A stretch of DNA of 64,000 nt from Dryomyza anilis (taxonomy: Eukaryota > Arthropoda > Insecta > Diptera > Dryomyzidae), in NCBI GenBank assembly GCA_951804985.1, contig OX638133.1:10312501-10376500 (forward strand), given 5' to 3'. Position 1 is the stretch's first letter, and each line of letters begins with the position of its first letter. Both the position numbers and the translations under genes were made by a program. Under the pieces are notes generated by a model. The model did not search any database. It saw only the letters and a program-made list of their open reading frames with translations, and was not told the DNA's origin. Shown piece after piece: positions 1-10,700 of this stretch.

Positions 1-1337
1 TAAATATTATGAATTTTTTCACTAACTACCAGATTCATCATATTAATACCATCGTTCATTAAATGATATATTGATGAATACATTCATTATATATGTTAAA
101 ATATTCGAATTATTGAACATCATAGTAAAGAACAAAATATTCAATACAATGAATTTGAATCGTCATATTGATGAATTTGTTCATAATAATTGTTTTTTTT
201 TTACAACCTCTTGATAATTTTAAGATATTGTCTTAACGTGCTCAAGGTCCAGTCAGTACAAATTGGGTGTTTTGTACCAACCAATAAAACAACAGCAATT
301 GGCAAAATGCATTGAGTGGCAGATCGTACAGCTGTTTCAGAGGCAGCCAAGTTCCTTCATCAGCGATCTTTCTCTGCAGATTCTACATTTCAAGTCGCTA
401 AAGTTTTCCTTTTCCAATGAACACAATAAGAATTATGTGCAATGAAGAAAGAACCAAAAGCAAAAATGCAAAAACTGCATCAACTCAAGATTTTGCCAAA
501 GTTGTTGTTGCGATTTGAAATGTAGAATATGCAGAGAAAGATCGCTGATGAAGGGGCTTGGCTGCCTCTGAAACAGCTGTACGATCTGCCACTCAATGTA
601 TTTTGCCAATTGTTTGTTGTTTTATTGGTTTGTTCATAATATTTATAAATATAACATTTCATTACGAATTTTTCAAAAAAAAAATGTTAGAAAAAAATTC
701 AAAAAACTGTTGTAAAATTTTTATTTTAAAAATAACATAAAAAATTATCCGAAAAAAATTTTTAATATTTATTTTTTTTAAAACGTTATTCGAAAAAAAA
801 AATTTAAAAATGTTCGAAAAAAAAATTCTGAAAAAAATTTACAACCAAATAATTTTTTTTTTTTTTAAATAACCAAATAATTTTTTTTTTAAATATAACT
901 TTTTATTAATAAAAAGATATAATTATTAATAAATATATTATAAAACAGTTTACTAAGTTATGCATGTCGAGCAAGCATTATATAAGAAAAAACACACAAG
1001 AACTACTTGAGAACTGAGAAGTTCGACAAAAAATGAACGAAAAAAAAATATTTTGATAGAAATTTGGTTTAATGGACAGCGTTCATCAATATGAAGAACA
1101 TATATGTTGTATTTTATATTTTGGTTCATTAATATGATGAAACGTATTCTTCACATACAGCTCATCATATTGAAGAACAATTTTTCGACAGTTACCAAGC
1201 GTTCTTCGTATTTATGATAGCATTCATAACATTGATGGCGTTAGTCATTAATATTATCAATGGCTCTTGAATACAATGAATCATGGTTTGAAGAACGGAA
1301 TTCATCAATATGATGAAATTTTTTTTGTTCAGTGTAC
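1..1337. repeat. MITE family A, copy 1 (left end outside window)
   Basis: AT-rich non-coding element built from repeated near-palindromes of the type TTCATCAATATGATGAA. It shares long stretches with 15222-15950 (same orientation) and 26541-27325 (reverse complement), including the GCATGTCGAGCAAGCATTAT core at about 961. The right end lies near 1335 (TTTTTTTGTTCAGTG). No transposase reading frame is visible. A partial second copy (GAACTACCTGAGAACTGAGA onward) follows directly at about 1336-1510, giving a local tandem duplication. The element is non-autonomous; its superfamily cannot be told from what is visible. Confidence 0.7.
279..631. repeat. Long inverted repeat (about 120-bp arms) inside MITE copy 1
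   Basis: The arms are 279-398 and 510-631, reverse complements with only a handful of mismatches over about 118 bp, separated by a loop of about 110 bp. The arm sequence is of higher complexity than the MITE around it (contains GGCAGATCGTACAGCTGTTT) and is absent from the other family-A copies, so it looks acquired. A transcript through it would fold into a long hairpin. The short open frames on either arm are mirror images of one another and are not taken as genes. Confidence 0.8.
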
Positions 1338-1510
1338 AAGAACTACCTGAGAACTGAGAAATTCAACAAAAATGAATGAAAATAATTATTTTTGATTGAA
1401 ATTTGGTTTAATGAACACAGCATTCTTCAATATGAAGTAATATATGTTATATTTTATGTTTTTGTTCGTTAATATGATGAAACGTATTCTTCTAATACAT
1501 TCTTCTCATT
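1336..1510. repeat. Partial tandem copy of MITE family A
   Basis: Repeats the stretch at about 1000-1150 (ACAAGAACTAC, GAACTGAGAA, then GAAATTTGGTTTAATG and ATGATGAAACGTATTCTTC) with scattered differences. Best read as a truncated or tandemly duplicated end of the preceding element. Confidence 0.6.
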
Positions 1511-1789
1511 TAAAAAAATCAACATCTTTGTTGATTTATTATAAGAGTTCGATCTAAATTCCAAGATGGTATTTTGAAGGCAGCATATTTAAAAATCTTC
1601 GCATGGATCCAACGGTAGCTAAAAATGTGCATTCGTTGCGGAGATTCTGACTTTCTCTACAAAGGAATTCATAATTATGGTGTCTATGTTGTTTTTTTAA
1701 TATATTTGTTCTTTTTTTTTAATATTTTTATCTACGTATTTTATTATATTTACTGAAATATTTAGTTATTTTTATGTTACTTTGTTACA

Positions 1790-2020
1790 TTGCAGTATTG
1801 TCGACATTTTCTATCTTTTTTTCGGTAAAAAATGATTTCGACATATTAAATTTGACCATTTTTAGTTTTCGACATTTTGTTTTTTAACATTTTAGTTTTA
1901 AACTTTTTTCGAAATTTTTGTTTTCGACATTTTTAGGTTTCGACATTTTTAGATTTCGGCATTTTGATTTTCTACATTTTTGTCTTCGGTATTTTAAATT
2001 TCGACTTATCGTACCAGACC
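1790..2020. repeat. Degenerate minisatellite of TTTTCGACATTTT units
   Basis: About ten imperfect copies of a roughly 16-20-bp unit (TTTCGACATTTTTAG and variants). A reverse-complement relative is present at 56425-56700, where units read AAAATGTCGAAAAC and AAAATGTTGAAC. The two arrays are flanked by related sequence (TTATCGTACCAGA against GATCAGATACGATAA), so the array probably moves as part of one dispersed repeat. Confidence 0.6.
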
Positions 2021-2030
2021 CAATAAAAAC

Positions 2031-2824
2031 CGGAAATGTTATATATGGGCTGATTAAAATAAATTGAACGACTTTTCAGTCGATCTCCATTAAGTAACCG
2101 GTAATTGTTAAGGTCCATAATCAATCGATTATCTTCATGTCTGTTTGCTATGATCCAATTTAGTTCAATTTAATCTGCTCGAAAATTTGCTAAGTTGAAA
2201 AGTCGAACACTGTATTACCGACAAAATTTAGTTTAGTCAGTAAATTAGTCGAATTCGAACAAACCTATAATCCAGAAATCGTTGAATTATGTTAACATTT
2301 TTAATTTTTATTAAAATCCTTTTTTAATTACCATGATAAATTTCATTGGCTTTTAGTTAATTACCTTTTAGACATTTAAATATATATCTTTTTGTTATAG
2401 AAAATAATTAATCTTCAATGCAATGAACTTCTTAAAGTTACTTCGTTATTATTTGTTTTTTTTTATTATTTTATTTGAAATATTTCAATTTATTATGCCG
2501 TTTTTTTAAATAATTTAAATAAGGTTAATAACTAAATGAATTCGCGGTAAATCCTGTTTTTAATAAATTTATTATTTTATTAAAGATTATAAAGTTCTAA
2601 TTGATGCCCCAAATAAGCAACTAATTTATTTTGACAACCAGTAATTTATAAATTCTATTTGATATTTATGTATTAGGTATGATACAACTTTGTAAAGACT
2701 TGTAAAATCCACAAAAAAACAGTAATAGATCCAAAATAATAAAAGCAGTTCGTGCTTAAAAAATATATATAATTTTAGTTTAGAATTGAATGAAATTTTG
2801 AATATATATTTCAAATTAAGTATA
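2031..2824. other. Gene-free AT-rich stretch
   Basis: No gene, splice pair, promoter-like TATAAAA with a following frame, or clear repeat was recognised. Short frames here are the size expected by chance in AT-rich DNA. The stretch ends at the TA target site of the next transposon. Confidence 0.5.
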
Positions 2825-4098
2825 AGGACTGCGTCGAATAAAATTGTCCGCTACAAAAATGAAAAAATCTAGAAATCTAGTAATCGAATTGTTATAGAAT
2901 AAAATATTTTATTTTGCAAACTATTTTTAGATTAAAAAAAAATATAAAAATCCAGAAATTAATATTTTTTAATAAAAAGTTTTAATTTTTCCGGAACCCC
3001 TTCCATTAATGTTGTAATGGTAGTGTCCGACACCCTTACAGCTGCTGAAGACCACTTTCTTTTAAAGTCTTGAAGGTCTTTGGCCACTTTTTTTGTTGTC
3101 TTCATCTCCCTTTTTACTAAAGCCCAGTATCTCTCAATCGGCCTGAGTTCTGGACAGTCTGGTGGATTGGCTTCTCTAGGCCCCAAAATCACTGCATTTT
3201 GTTGGATCCACTCTAAGGCCGTTTTGCTGTAATGACATGAAGCGAGGTCAGGCCAAAAAAAAAATGTGGACACTTCATGTTGGCGTAAAAATGGAAGCAA
3301 TCTCTTTTGCAAGCATTCCTTCACATATATTTCGCTATTAATTGTACCCGATGTCAGGAATGAGCTGCTCTTTTTCCACAACTGCAAATTGCCTGCCAAA
3401 CAAGGAATTTCTTTGGGAATTTTGTCATTTTTTTTTGATTTGAATTTTTCAGCGACATTTCCTCGAGAATCGGCTGTATAAAATTCCTGCCCAGGTAGCT
3501 GAGAAAAGTCCGCTAAAACATAAGTTTCGTCGTCCATTATGCAGCAATCGAATTTTAAAAAAAAAATCTTGGTTCAGCTTTTTAGCTCGTTGTTTTCGGT
3601 TTCATTCTTGACGGCATTTCTATCCGGAACTTTTTGGACCTTGTACGTCTTCAGCCCAGCGTCTTTCTTAGTCCTGCGCACGAAAGATTCTGAGCAATCC
3701 GGCTTTCTCGCCAATTTCCTTCCGGATATGCTTGGATCTTTCTTTAAAATATTCACAACTTTTCACGATCATGTGGGCCTTTTTTTTTACCAGAATCTTT
3801 CTTCCGATCAATACTCAGGTCTTCCTTAAAGCGGTTGATAACGCGAGAAATGGTGTTAGGGTTAGCCTCTACCTCCTTGGCAACTAGATTGTTTTTGAAA
3901 AATTTTAATTATATTTTCTCGCACTTCCACTTCGTTTGCCATTTTCGCGTTAAATAAATTTTGTATTGACTATAACTGACACAAATTATTTTCTGCCATT
4001 TAATTCAGAGCTACTATGATCAAATTTTTTAAATTTGAATCTTACAATAGCACATTATGGGAAGATATGTAACGGACAATTTTATTCGACGCAGTACT
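2825..4098 (-). mobile_element. Tc1/mariner-superfamily transposon, DD37E-like, defective
   Basis: The ends are inverted repeats of about 30 bp: the left end starts AGGACTGCGTCG and the right end, read on the minus strand, starts AGTACTGCGTCG, with the next 18 bases identical but for one. Both ends are flanked by TA (2823-2824 and 4099-4100), the target duplication of the superfamily. Total length is 1274 bp, normal for an autonomous member. Inside is one decayed minus-strand transposase (separate entry). The structure is complete, but the reading frame is broken, so the copy is immobile unless helped in trans. Confidence 0.92.
2959..3942 (-). pseudogene. DDE transposase, IS630-Tc1-mariner type (DD37E spacing), frameshifted
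   Basis: The likely original start is the ATG at 3942 (MANEVEVRENII), giving an N-terminal helix-turn-helix region that is read in pieces: about 3942-3890, then IDRKKDSGKKKG near 3810, then 3756-3577 (ISGRKLARKPDCSESFVRRT). The catalytic part, 3537-2959, is one open frame of 192 residues. It shows the first Asp in MDDETYV, the second in WPDLASCHYS and the Glu in RPIERYW. I count 37 residues between the second Asp and that Glu, the DD37E spacing described for a mosquito Tc1-like lineage. Frameshifts lie near 3890, 3770 and 3590 and at a nine-base homopolymer near 3556, with a TGA at about 3574. The dead state is seen directly; the lineage is inferred from spacing alone. Confidence 0.9.
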
Positions 4099-4200
4099 TA
4101 CTTCATCTATTAAATAATAGTATAATCATTCTGAACTTTGTTCTAATTAAAACTGCGACTACAAATGTGTAACTCAATGATATCTATGAGTAATACTAAA

Positions 4201-4388
4201 TCGGCTTCAGCAGTCCAGAGGTAGCGTGCTGGACTTGCATTCTGAAGGTCTCGGGTTCGAATCCCGGCTAGGGCAAGGGCGCTCGTGGTGATATTAACCA
4301 CAAAAATGTTGGAAATAGATTTCACAGTACAATGGATATAGCCCGTCTAAGTGCTGTGGATCTTAGTAGATATTAAAAAAAAAAAAAA
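4201..4388 (+). mobile_element. tRNA-derived SINE with poly(A) tail
   Basis: The head is tRNA-like: an A-box-like CCAGAGGTAGCGTG and a perfect B box GGTTCGAATCC at 4254-4264, followed by a CCCGG T-stem partner. A non-tRNA body of about 90 bp and a pure A tail follow. The six-base direct repeat ACTAAA flanks it (4195-4200 and 4389-4394), as expected for LINE-driven insertion. The anticodon stem pairs badly, so this is not a working tRNA gene. Confidence 0.8.
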
Positions 4389-4584
4389 ACTAAAAAATAT
4401 TACACTCCCCAGTTTTCCCATTAAGACTTATTCAATATAAATCGAAACAAAAACATTGAAAAAAATTCAAAATTTTTGAAATATTGTGATTCCAGGTGGA
4501 AAATAATCAGATAACAATCGGAAATATTTCAAAAATATTAAGGGGTTTTACTACGAAAAATAAATAAATTATATGGAACATTCC

Positions 4585-4935
4585 ACACCAAATCGACCCA
4601 AAGATGTCAAATATGAGATTTTACCTTTTCGATCTCAATGAAACTTGAGCAACTGATAATAAGTATCGAGATATGCATTGATCAATTTTCTAATTCCAGA
4701 TATACAGTGATTCAAAGTTGCATAAAATGGTCCAAAAATCACATTTGTGGGGTTGTTCATATTTAAATATCTCCTGAACGAGAAATGCTAGAAACCCCAT
4801 TGAGGTCTCGTTTTAAAGCTAATCAAACAAGCATTTTGAAAATTTAAGACGTAACTTCTAAACTTGTACATGTGGCCAATTGTCATTATCCATGTACTTC
4901 AAATTTGATGTCCTTAAAAAAGGACCCTTTTTCAA
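4585..4935 (+). repeat. Old dispersed repeat, copy 1
   Basis: Starts near CACACCAAATCGACCC and runs to AAAAAAGGACCCTTTTT. A diverged reverse-complement copy lies at 27365-27715 (starts AAAAAGGGTCCTTTTGATT, ends ATCGATTCGGTGTG). Blocks such as the one around GTATCTCTAG/ATATACAGTGATTC correspond. No coding capacity seen. Confidence 0.6.
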
Positions 4936-4999
4936 ATTTTGAAAAAAACGAGTTGGGAAAGTTAGGTCACATGGGTAAGTTCGGTCACATGGGGCGGAT

Positions 5000-5641
5000 T
5001 TTTATAGTCGGTCGGGCCCGACTATGGAATACCCTACACCTTTGGTGGAGATATTAATGAGGAATATTTAATTGTATACCTTAATTTTAAATTTTTAATT
5101 ATGCTGAACTTCAGAATATTATTCATATATCAGAAATTTACGTCTTATATCCCCATAAATTAAAAAAAATTATATAAAGTATAAAAAACTAAAAAAAAAA
5201 AATGAAAAATATAATTGGGCGGACCACGCCTATATTTAAAATTTTGAAAGGCTAATATTTCATAAATTTGATTTTAATAATTTACGGATCAAATTTTTAC
5301 TATGAAAACCCGGGATATAATGAAAAAAAAAAGTGGGCGGATCACGCCCATTTTTGGACCACATATTTTTAGGTATATTCTAACAATATGTTTTAAATTT
5401 TATAACTATATCTTGAATACTTTTCGAAATATTAGTTTCGAAAGAGTTATATAAAAGTGACTTGTATGGGAGGTGGGCGTGTCCGTTGACCGATTTTGCT
5501 CATTTTCAAACTCAGTTCCTACTTTTGGCTAAAATATATTGAGACGAAATTTCATCGCATTCTGATCAGTATTTCTCAAGTTATTCTGTATTCGGACAGC
5601 AAGACAGCAAGACAGCAAGACAGCAAGACAGCAAGACAGCA

Positions 5642-5697
<56 letters not shown>

Positions 5698-5837
5698 GGA
5701 CATGGCTAAACGGACTCGGGTAGTTATGCTGATCAAGAATATATATACTTTTCCATACCGGACACGCCTCCTAAGGGGCGTTACAATATATGCACAAAGT
5801 TAATATACCCTGTACCTCATAGGTGTAGGGTATAAAA
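5000..5837. mobile_element. DINE-1/HINE-like (Helentron-associated) non-autonomous element
   Basis: Short inverted repeats TACCCTACACC (5029-5039) and GGTGTAGGGTA (5822-5832) lie near the ends. The centre carries a (GACAGCAA)n then (GACA)n microsatellite at 5597-5697. It is followed by ATGGCTAAACGGACTCGG, GATCAAGAATATATATACTT and GGGGCGTTACAA. That order (microsatellite, GGCTAAxxxGACTCGG, AAGAATATATATACTT, GTTACA, terminal GGGTATAAAAA) is the layout I know from Drosophila DINE-1 elements, which are Helentron derivatives. A truncated relative of the right end sits at 17412-17510. The family name is from memory and unverified. Confidence 0.65.
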
Positions 5838-5874
5838 ACGTAAATTTTGCTTGATTTAATATAAATGCAATTTT

Positions 5875-6380
5875 TCAAGATGTTATTTTGATGGCATCAT
5901 ATTTTAAAAGTAATTTTCTAAATTTTTATTTAAATTTTGGATTGAAAAAAATTTTAACTTTTTTCTACAGTAAAATTTGCAAAATTATTGAATATATTTG
6001 TGACTCTGATTTCTAAAATGTCCAGTTTTTGAGATATTGATATTGGGATACAGTTTTTACATTTTTCGAAAATATATATCTGAAAAACTAGAGACAACTT
6101 GATGAAACTGACACCATTTTCGAAATCAACGTTAGAAAAATTCCCAGCGTATTGCCGTATTCTTCGTGGGGAAATTTCCAATATTTGACAATTTTTTCCC
6201 ACACATAAGAAATATTTTCCTACAAAAACAGAAAATTCCCATAAGCTGTATTTAACTGCAAAACTGACAACTAAAACAAAGTGCTGTGTGAAATTAAATA
6301 ATACTTCTATAAGACGAATATTTCTACAATCTTGCAGCAACATTGCACCAGTATTACAGCAATATTCGGCCGGTAGGGGT
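5875..6380. repeat. Dispersed AT-rich repeat related to 26285-26535
   Basis: Shares CAAGATGTTATTTTGATGGCATCATATTTTAAAA, in shorter matching blocks, with CAAGATGATATTCTGATG... at 26289, then a TTTTCTAAATTTTTAT block and CAGTAAAATTT. At 26285-26535 the same sequence forms both arms of a palindrome; here mainly one arm is recognisable. The 129-residue minus-strand frame across it has no signal or domain I recognise and is not called. Confidence 0.45.
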
Positions 6381-6469
6381 AGCTTTTCTCTATTAATTAT
6401 TTTTTGGCAGAGTCGATGCTGTTTAGATTTTTTTGTTTAAAAGATAAATCCACATGTCTTAAAAGCTGC

Positions 6470-6640
6470 AAATTTTCGTGTCGTTCCCTAAATATGCCAT
6501 GAATCAGTCCTTAAAGTTCCACAAAATTTGACAACCTGCTAAACAATTCCCAAAATATTGCATTTATCTGCGTGTTTGTTGGAAATATGCTCGAAATATT
6601 GCTGAAAAATGCCAAAAAGTTTATCTCGGGTACATTCATT
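6470..6640. repeat. Dispersed repeat shared with 9905-10080
   Basis: CTAAATATGCC, TTCCACAAAATTTGACAA, CAAAATATTGCATTT and GAAATATTGCTGAAAAATG here match, in the same order, AAAATATGCC, CTCCACAAAATTTCACAA, CAAAATATTCCATTT and GAAATATTCCTTAAAAATG at 9941-10045. No coding content. Confidence 0.55.
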
Positions 6641-7300
6641 AATTTGAATATTTTATAACTTGGTAGCGAATATATTATTTATATATTCGATTTTTTAAAA
6701 GTTTTCCAAAAATATGAAATTTGCAATGGTTTGGATTCTACCCCATCAATGTATAGACATGAAAGTAGAATCACCACGAAAATAAATTTAAAATAAATAA
6801 ACATATTTTCATAATAATAAATTTATCTACATAAACCAAAATAAATTATTTACTCAAGTATCAAAGTCAAATGAACTTGAGGATAATGGTGAACAATTAG
6901 ATTTTGATTGTCAATTAGTTTAACTACTGTATACGCTGTATTTTTGCGAAATATAATAAAATATTCGACTCTCTAAGCGCTACATCATATTTTTTAAAAG
7001 TATGATATGTCCAATACGAAATATTGATAAGTAATATGACCCAGCTGCAATTTGTCAACAACACAATACGTTTTTTTAAACAAGTTTTGTATTATTCAAA
7101 TAGATTAGGTATATTAATTATAAAGAGCTTTTATTGAATTACGTCAATTATTTGGCATATATGTGCCCCAAAATGCATACATTTCTGCAAAAAAACCAGT
7201 AAAATATATAAAGCTCTGGACACTACTAGATACAGGTTTGTATAGAGGTAAAAACAACTCGAATAAATCGGTAGCAGTTTTAATGGAATAAACACAGTTC
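6641..7300. other. Gene-free AT-rich stretch upstream of the small-peptide ORF
   Basis: I see no gene or clear repeat. The end of this stretch (about 7290-7330, TTTTTATAGCTCTGACAGT and a following TCAATAC) could serve as a weak TATA/initiator pair for the ORF at 7386, but the match is poor. Confidence 0.4.
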
Positions 7301-7385
7301 GTTTTTATAGCTCTGACAGTCAATACTACAAAACAAAATTATAAATTTATAATTCTAATAACATTTGGTGTTTAAAATTCTAATA

Positions 7386-7532
7386 ATGAAATTGCAACTA
7401 TCAATTGGTTTTATGATTATTGTGATCTTTACACTAATCAATGGCGCATTTTCAATTTACAATCGGAATCCACGACCCGAAGAAGTTGGCGATAACTCTC
7501 AGAAACCTGCACAGTATATGGACCAAAGATGA
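7386..7532 (+). CDS. Candidate 48-residue secreted peptide
   Basis: An ATG at 7386 opens a 48-codon frame ending TGA at 7530-7532. Residues 1-23 form a good signal peptide: Lys at position 2, a hydrophobic core GFMIIVIFTLI and a small-residue end NGAFS. The remaining 25 residues (IYNRNPRPEEVGDNS... ending MDQR) have no cysteine, include an NPRPEE stretch, and form no domain I recognise. A poly(A) signal AATAAA lies at 7681-7686. The gene is convergent with Cpr-A, whose stop is only 227 bp away. A frame shift just before the stop would continue as DEIKDHLEKDQLKILE, so the present stop could be a mutation in a longer protein. The overlapping 62-residue frame from 7441 lacks a signal and is not preferred. 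No homologue known to me; expression is unproven. Confidence 0.45.
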   Translation: MKLQLSIGFMIIVIFTLINGAFSIYNRNPRPEEVGDNSQKPAQYMDQR

Positions 7533-7758
7533 AATTAAGGATCACTTAGAAAAGGATCAATTAAAAATACTTGAAATACGTTTCAATCTGTTTTCGTATA
7601 TTATTTTTTTTATAATTTTGTTTTTATAAAATAATATTTCAAATATGTACAACCTGAGTTACTTTTATAACTTAGACTTAAATAAATGCTTAAAATCTAA
7701 TCATTTCAACGTTTAGTACTCTTCAGCCCCATATCATATACACACTGGGTGAAATCGT

Positions 7759-10700
7759 TTATTGCTTCTTGCCCTTGACGACTTCTTTCTCTTCCTCCTT
7801 GGGCAAATTCTTGGCATTCTCAGCGACAGCAGAGATCTCCTCGTTGATGATCGAACCGTATGGCACGAAACCATTTACGCCAGCGGTGTAGAAGACCTCG
7901 ACCTCTTTGCCCTCATCGTTGATGTACTTGTAGGAGCCCTTAACCTCGAGAGCCTCATCTTCGGTGCCGGCATTTTGAACGACGGCCGATTCTTGACGGC
8001 TGGAGCCATCTTCGCTCTCGTAGACGGTGTCGTAGGAACCATCTTCGTTCTTGTTGATCTCCGACTTGACGATACCGATCACTTCATGTTCTTCAACTTC
8101 GGTGGTTTTGGCGGAAGCGGCAACGAAGGCGGCGGCCACGAAGGCAATCAGGAAGAACTATGAAGGAAATAAAAAGTTTATTAATTAAATAATTTATATG
8201 TTAAATATAATACGCTAAATAATATTGATTCAAAAATATATCAACTCAAAAATTTATGATCTATTCAAAAAATTGATTCTCTCGTGAAATACAAAAATAA
8301 AAATAAGAGTTTTCCTAGTCAAATTTTGGGCAATTATGGTACATATGAAGATATTTTGTTCATGCACTCATAATTAAATCTGCTCAAAATATACGAAATC
8401 GTTTGTGTATTTTACGAAAAAATTCGTGAAATTTATCCACGAAATATTTTATAAAATACATGAAAGAACTTTCGTAAATTCATGTTAAAATTACGAATAT
8501 AAATTGTTTATTTTATTAAACTATTCGTAGATTTTATCTACGAAATCCACTCGTACATTATACGAAAGCCATTCTTACATTATACGAAAGATTCGTAATT
8601 TATTGAATATTTGTGTACCTTTTGTATTTTTGACAATAGCATTCGTACATTTATGAAACATATGAAACATTTTACGAATCTGATGAAGAAAATGACGATT
8701 CATAAAAATATTGAAAATATGAAATATGATACTTTTGAACTTTTGATATATACAGAACTCACACTGAACACATTTTAAAATTGTTTGAATTTTATAACTA
8801 TCTGCTTGCTACCGTGATACCAATTTACTAATGATTCGTAAAACCACTAATGTTTTGTAAAATTCTACATATAGCCTCAAATTTACGAAAGTTTAGTAAT
8901 TTATTCGTTAAATGTAAAGCTCATTCGTAAAATATGTTATTCTTTCGTAAAAAAAATGATAATAGAAAATAATATAACGAAAGTTTCGTAATTTAAAAGT
9001 TTCGTAATTTTGTGGTTGTTTTAATTCTACGAATATTGATTCGTAATATATACGAATTGTTTGTAAAACATAATTTGAAATTACAAATGTTTCGTGTATT
9101 CTACGAATTATTCGTGTATTTTACGAAATTAAAAATTACTAAAAAAATATTTCGTAAAATGTCCTAGAAATTATTTTGAGTGTGCTCGTTCTCTGACAAG
9201 GTTCTGACAGGGAATATATTTATATTGATTTATATTAATATAGTATACTCTGTTATTTTTTATTACATAATATTTTTAATAAAATTGCTATCGAAATTAG
9301 AAAATTTTTAGTCATTTTTTATAATAAAAAAAATACAGTCCTTTACACAAATAGTTTTCGACAAAACTGAAAACGCAGTTTTTCTTCTAATTGTCATGAC
9401 TAATTACAATATATCAACAAATACTATTATTCCGATATTTTTTTAAGATATTTTAATCTAAACTCGAAAAATTTTGATTTTTTATTTTTAGACCCTTTTT
9501 GTATGATTTTTTAGAATTTCGAATCTAACAATAAATAATAAAGTGATTTATGGTTATGTAGATCATAGTTTAAGCTAACGATTAAAATTACTAACTATCT
9601 TCCATCGGTACACACAGAATAGAGATTTGTTGCGCCAAACAAATATATGTCCAACCAACTTATTCGGTTCTCTCAACCGCTATTCGGTTGTTATTGTCAA
9701 AATAAAAAGACTTGAGTTTATACTGCAACCAATTTCGAACTATTTTAGAACAATTTAGTACAGATTTAGAATCATTAGAGGATTCGAAATTGGTTGGAGT
9801 TCAAACTACAATTATTTTTATTTTGACAATAAGAACTGACTAAGCAGTTGAGAGAACTGAATGAGTAGGTTGGGCAAAGAGTTCGTTGGCGCAACAAATC
9901 TATATTCTATGTGTGCTGTTTCCTGCGCTTTTCCAAAATATGCCGTAAATCTGTCGTTCAAACTCCACAAAATTTCACAAACTGCTGTGCACTTCACAAA
10001 ATATTCCATTTAACAATGTTTTTTCCGAAATATTCCTTAAAAATGGCTGATATTTTCGGTTGTCGGAAAATTTTTGTGTAATAGAAAGGTAAATTCGAGA
10101 TCGTATAATGAATATTGGTTTACAAAACTCTATAGCAATTTTATCGAAAACTTTAGACTTTACTTTAGTAGAATTTGTGCTAAGGGCGTGCTCTAGAACG
10201 GATCATTGTTAAGTTGCCTTATTAAAACCGGACCTACTGGTCCGACCAATGTTTTAGGACCATGTAAACCCTAATACGAAAAAAATCTACTAGAGAATAT
10301 TGAATTCAACATCTTAGTATTTGGAATAAATATTCAAACAAATTAATTAAAATTGTATTAAAACCTATCATTTATTAAATTTACTACCATCAATCAAGTA
10401 ATGCAAAAACCGGTGACAATATTAAGTTTAATCTTTGTTTCTGTTAAACCGACTTTTACGATCAACAATTCACGATGGTCGCTATATGCATCAATCATGA
10501 ATTGTTAACAAGTTGTCACATATTACTTGAACATGCATTGATCAATTATAAAACTAATAAAATACATACTTCAAAAAAAGAGAAGGCAATATTCGATCTT
10601 TTTATGATAAATAATGCAAGACACGCTAATAAATTAAATATTGTTGTTTGATTGAACGTGAAATTATTTAAGATCAACACTGAAGATAAATAATTAGACA

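Noticed and set aside
4203..4280. A tRNA gene at 4.2 kb and similar heads at 16.2, 30.4, 45.4 and 58.2 kb
   Set aside because: A and B boxes are present, but acceptor or anticodon stems do not pair and SINE bodies with tails follow; two copies have target duplications.
7762..8163. Plus-strand frame of 133 codons over Cpr-A exon 2
   Set aside because: Antisense shadow; the minus strand has the splice site, TATA box and RR domain.
8365..9184. CRISPR-like or other ordered spacer array in the TTCGTAA-rich region
   Set aside because: The heptamers have irregular spacing and both orientations, with no constant repeat length; it is a foldback element in an insect intron.
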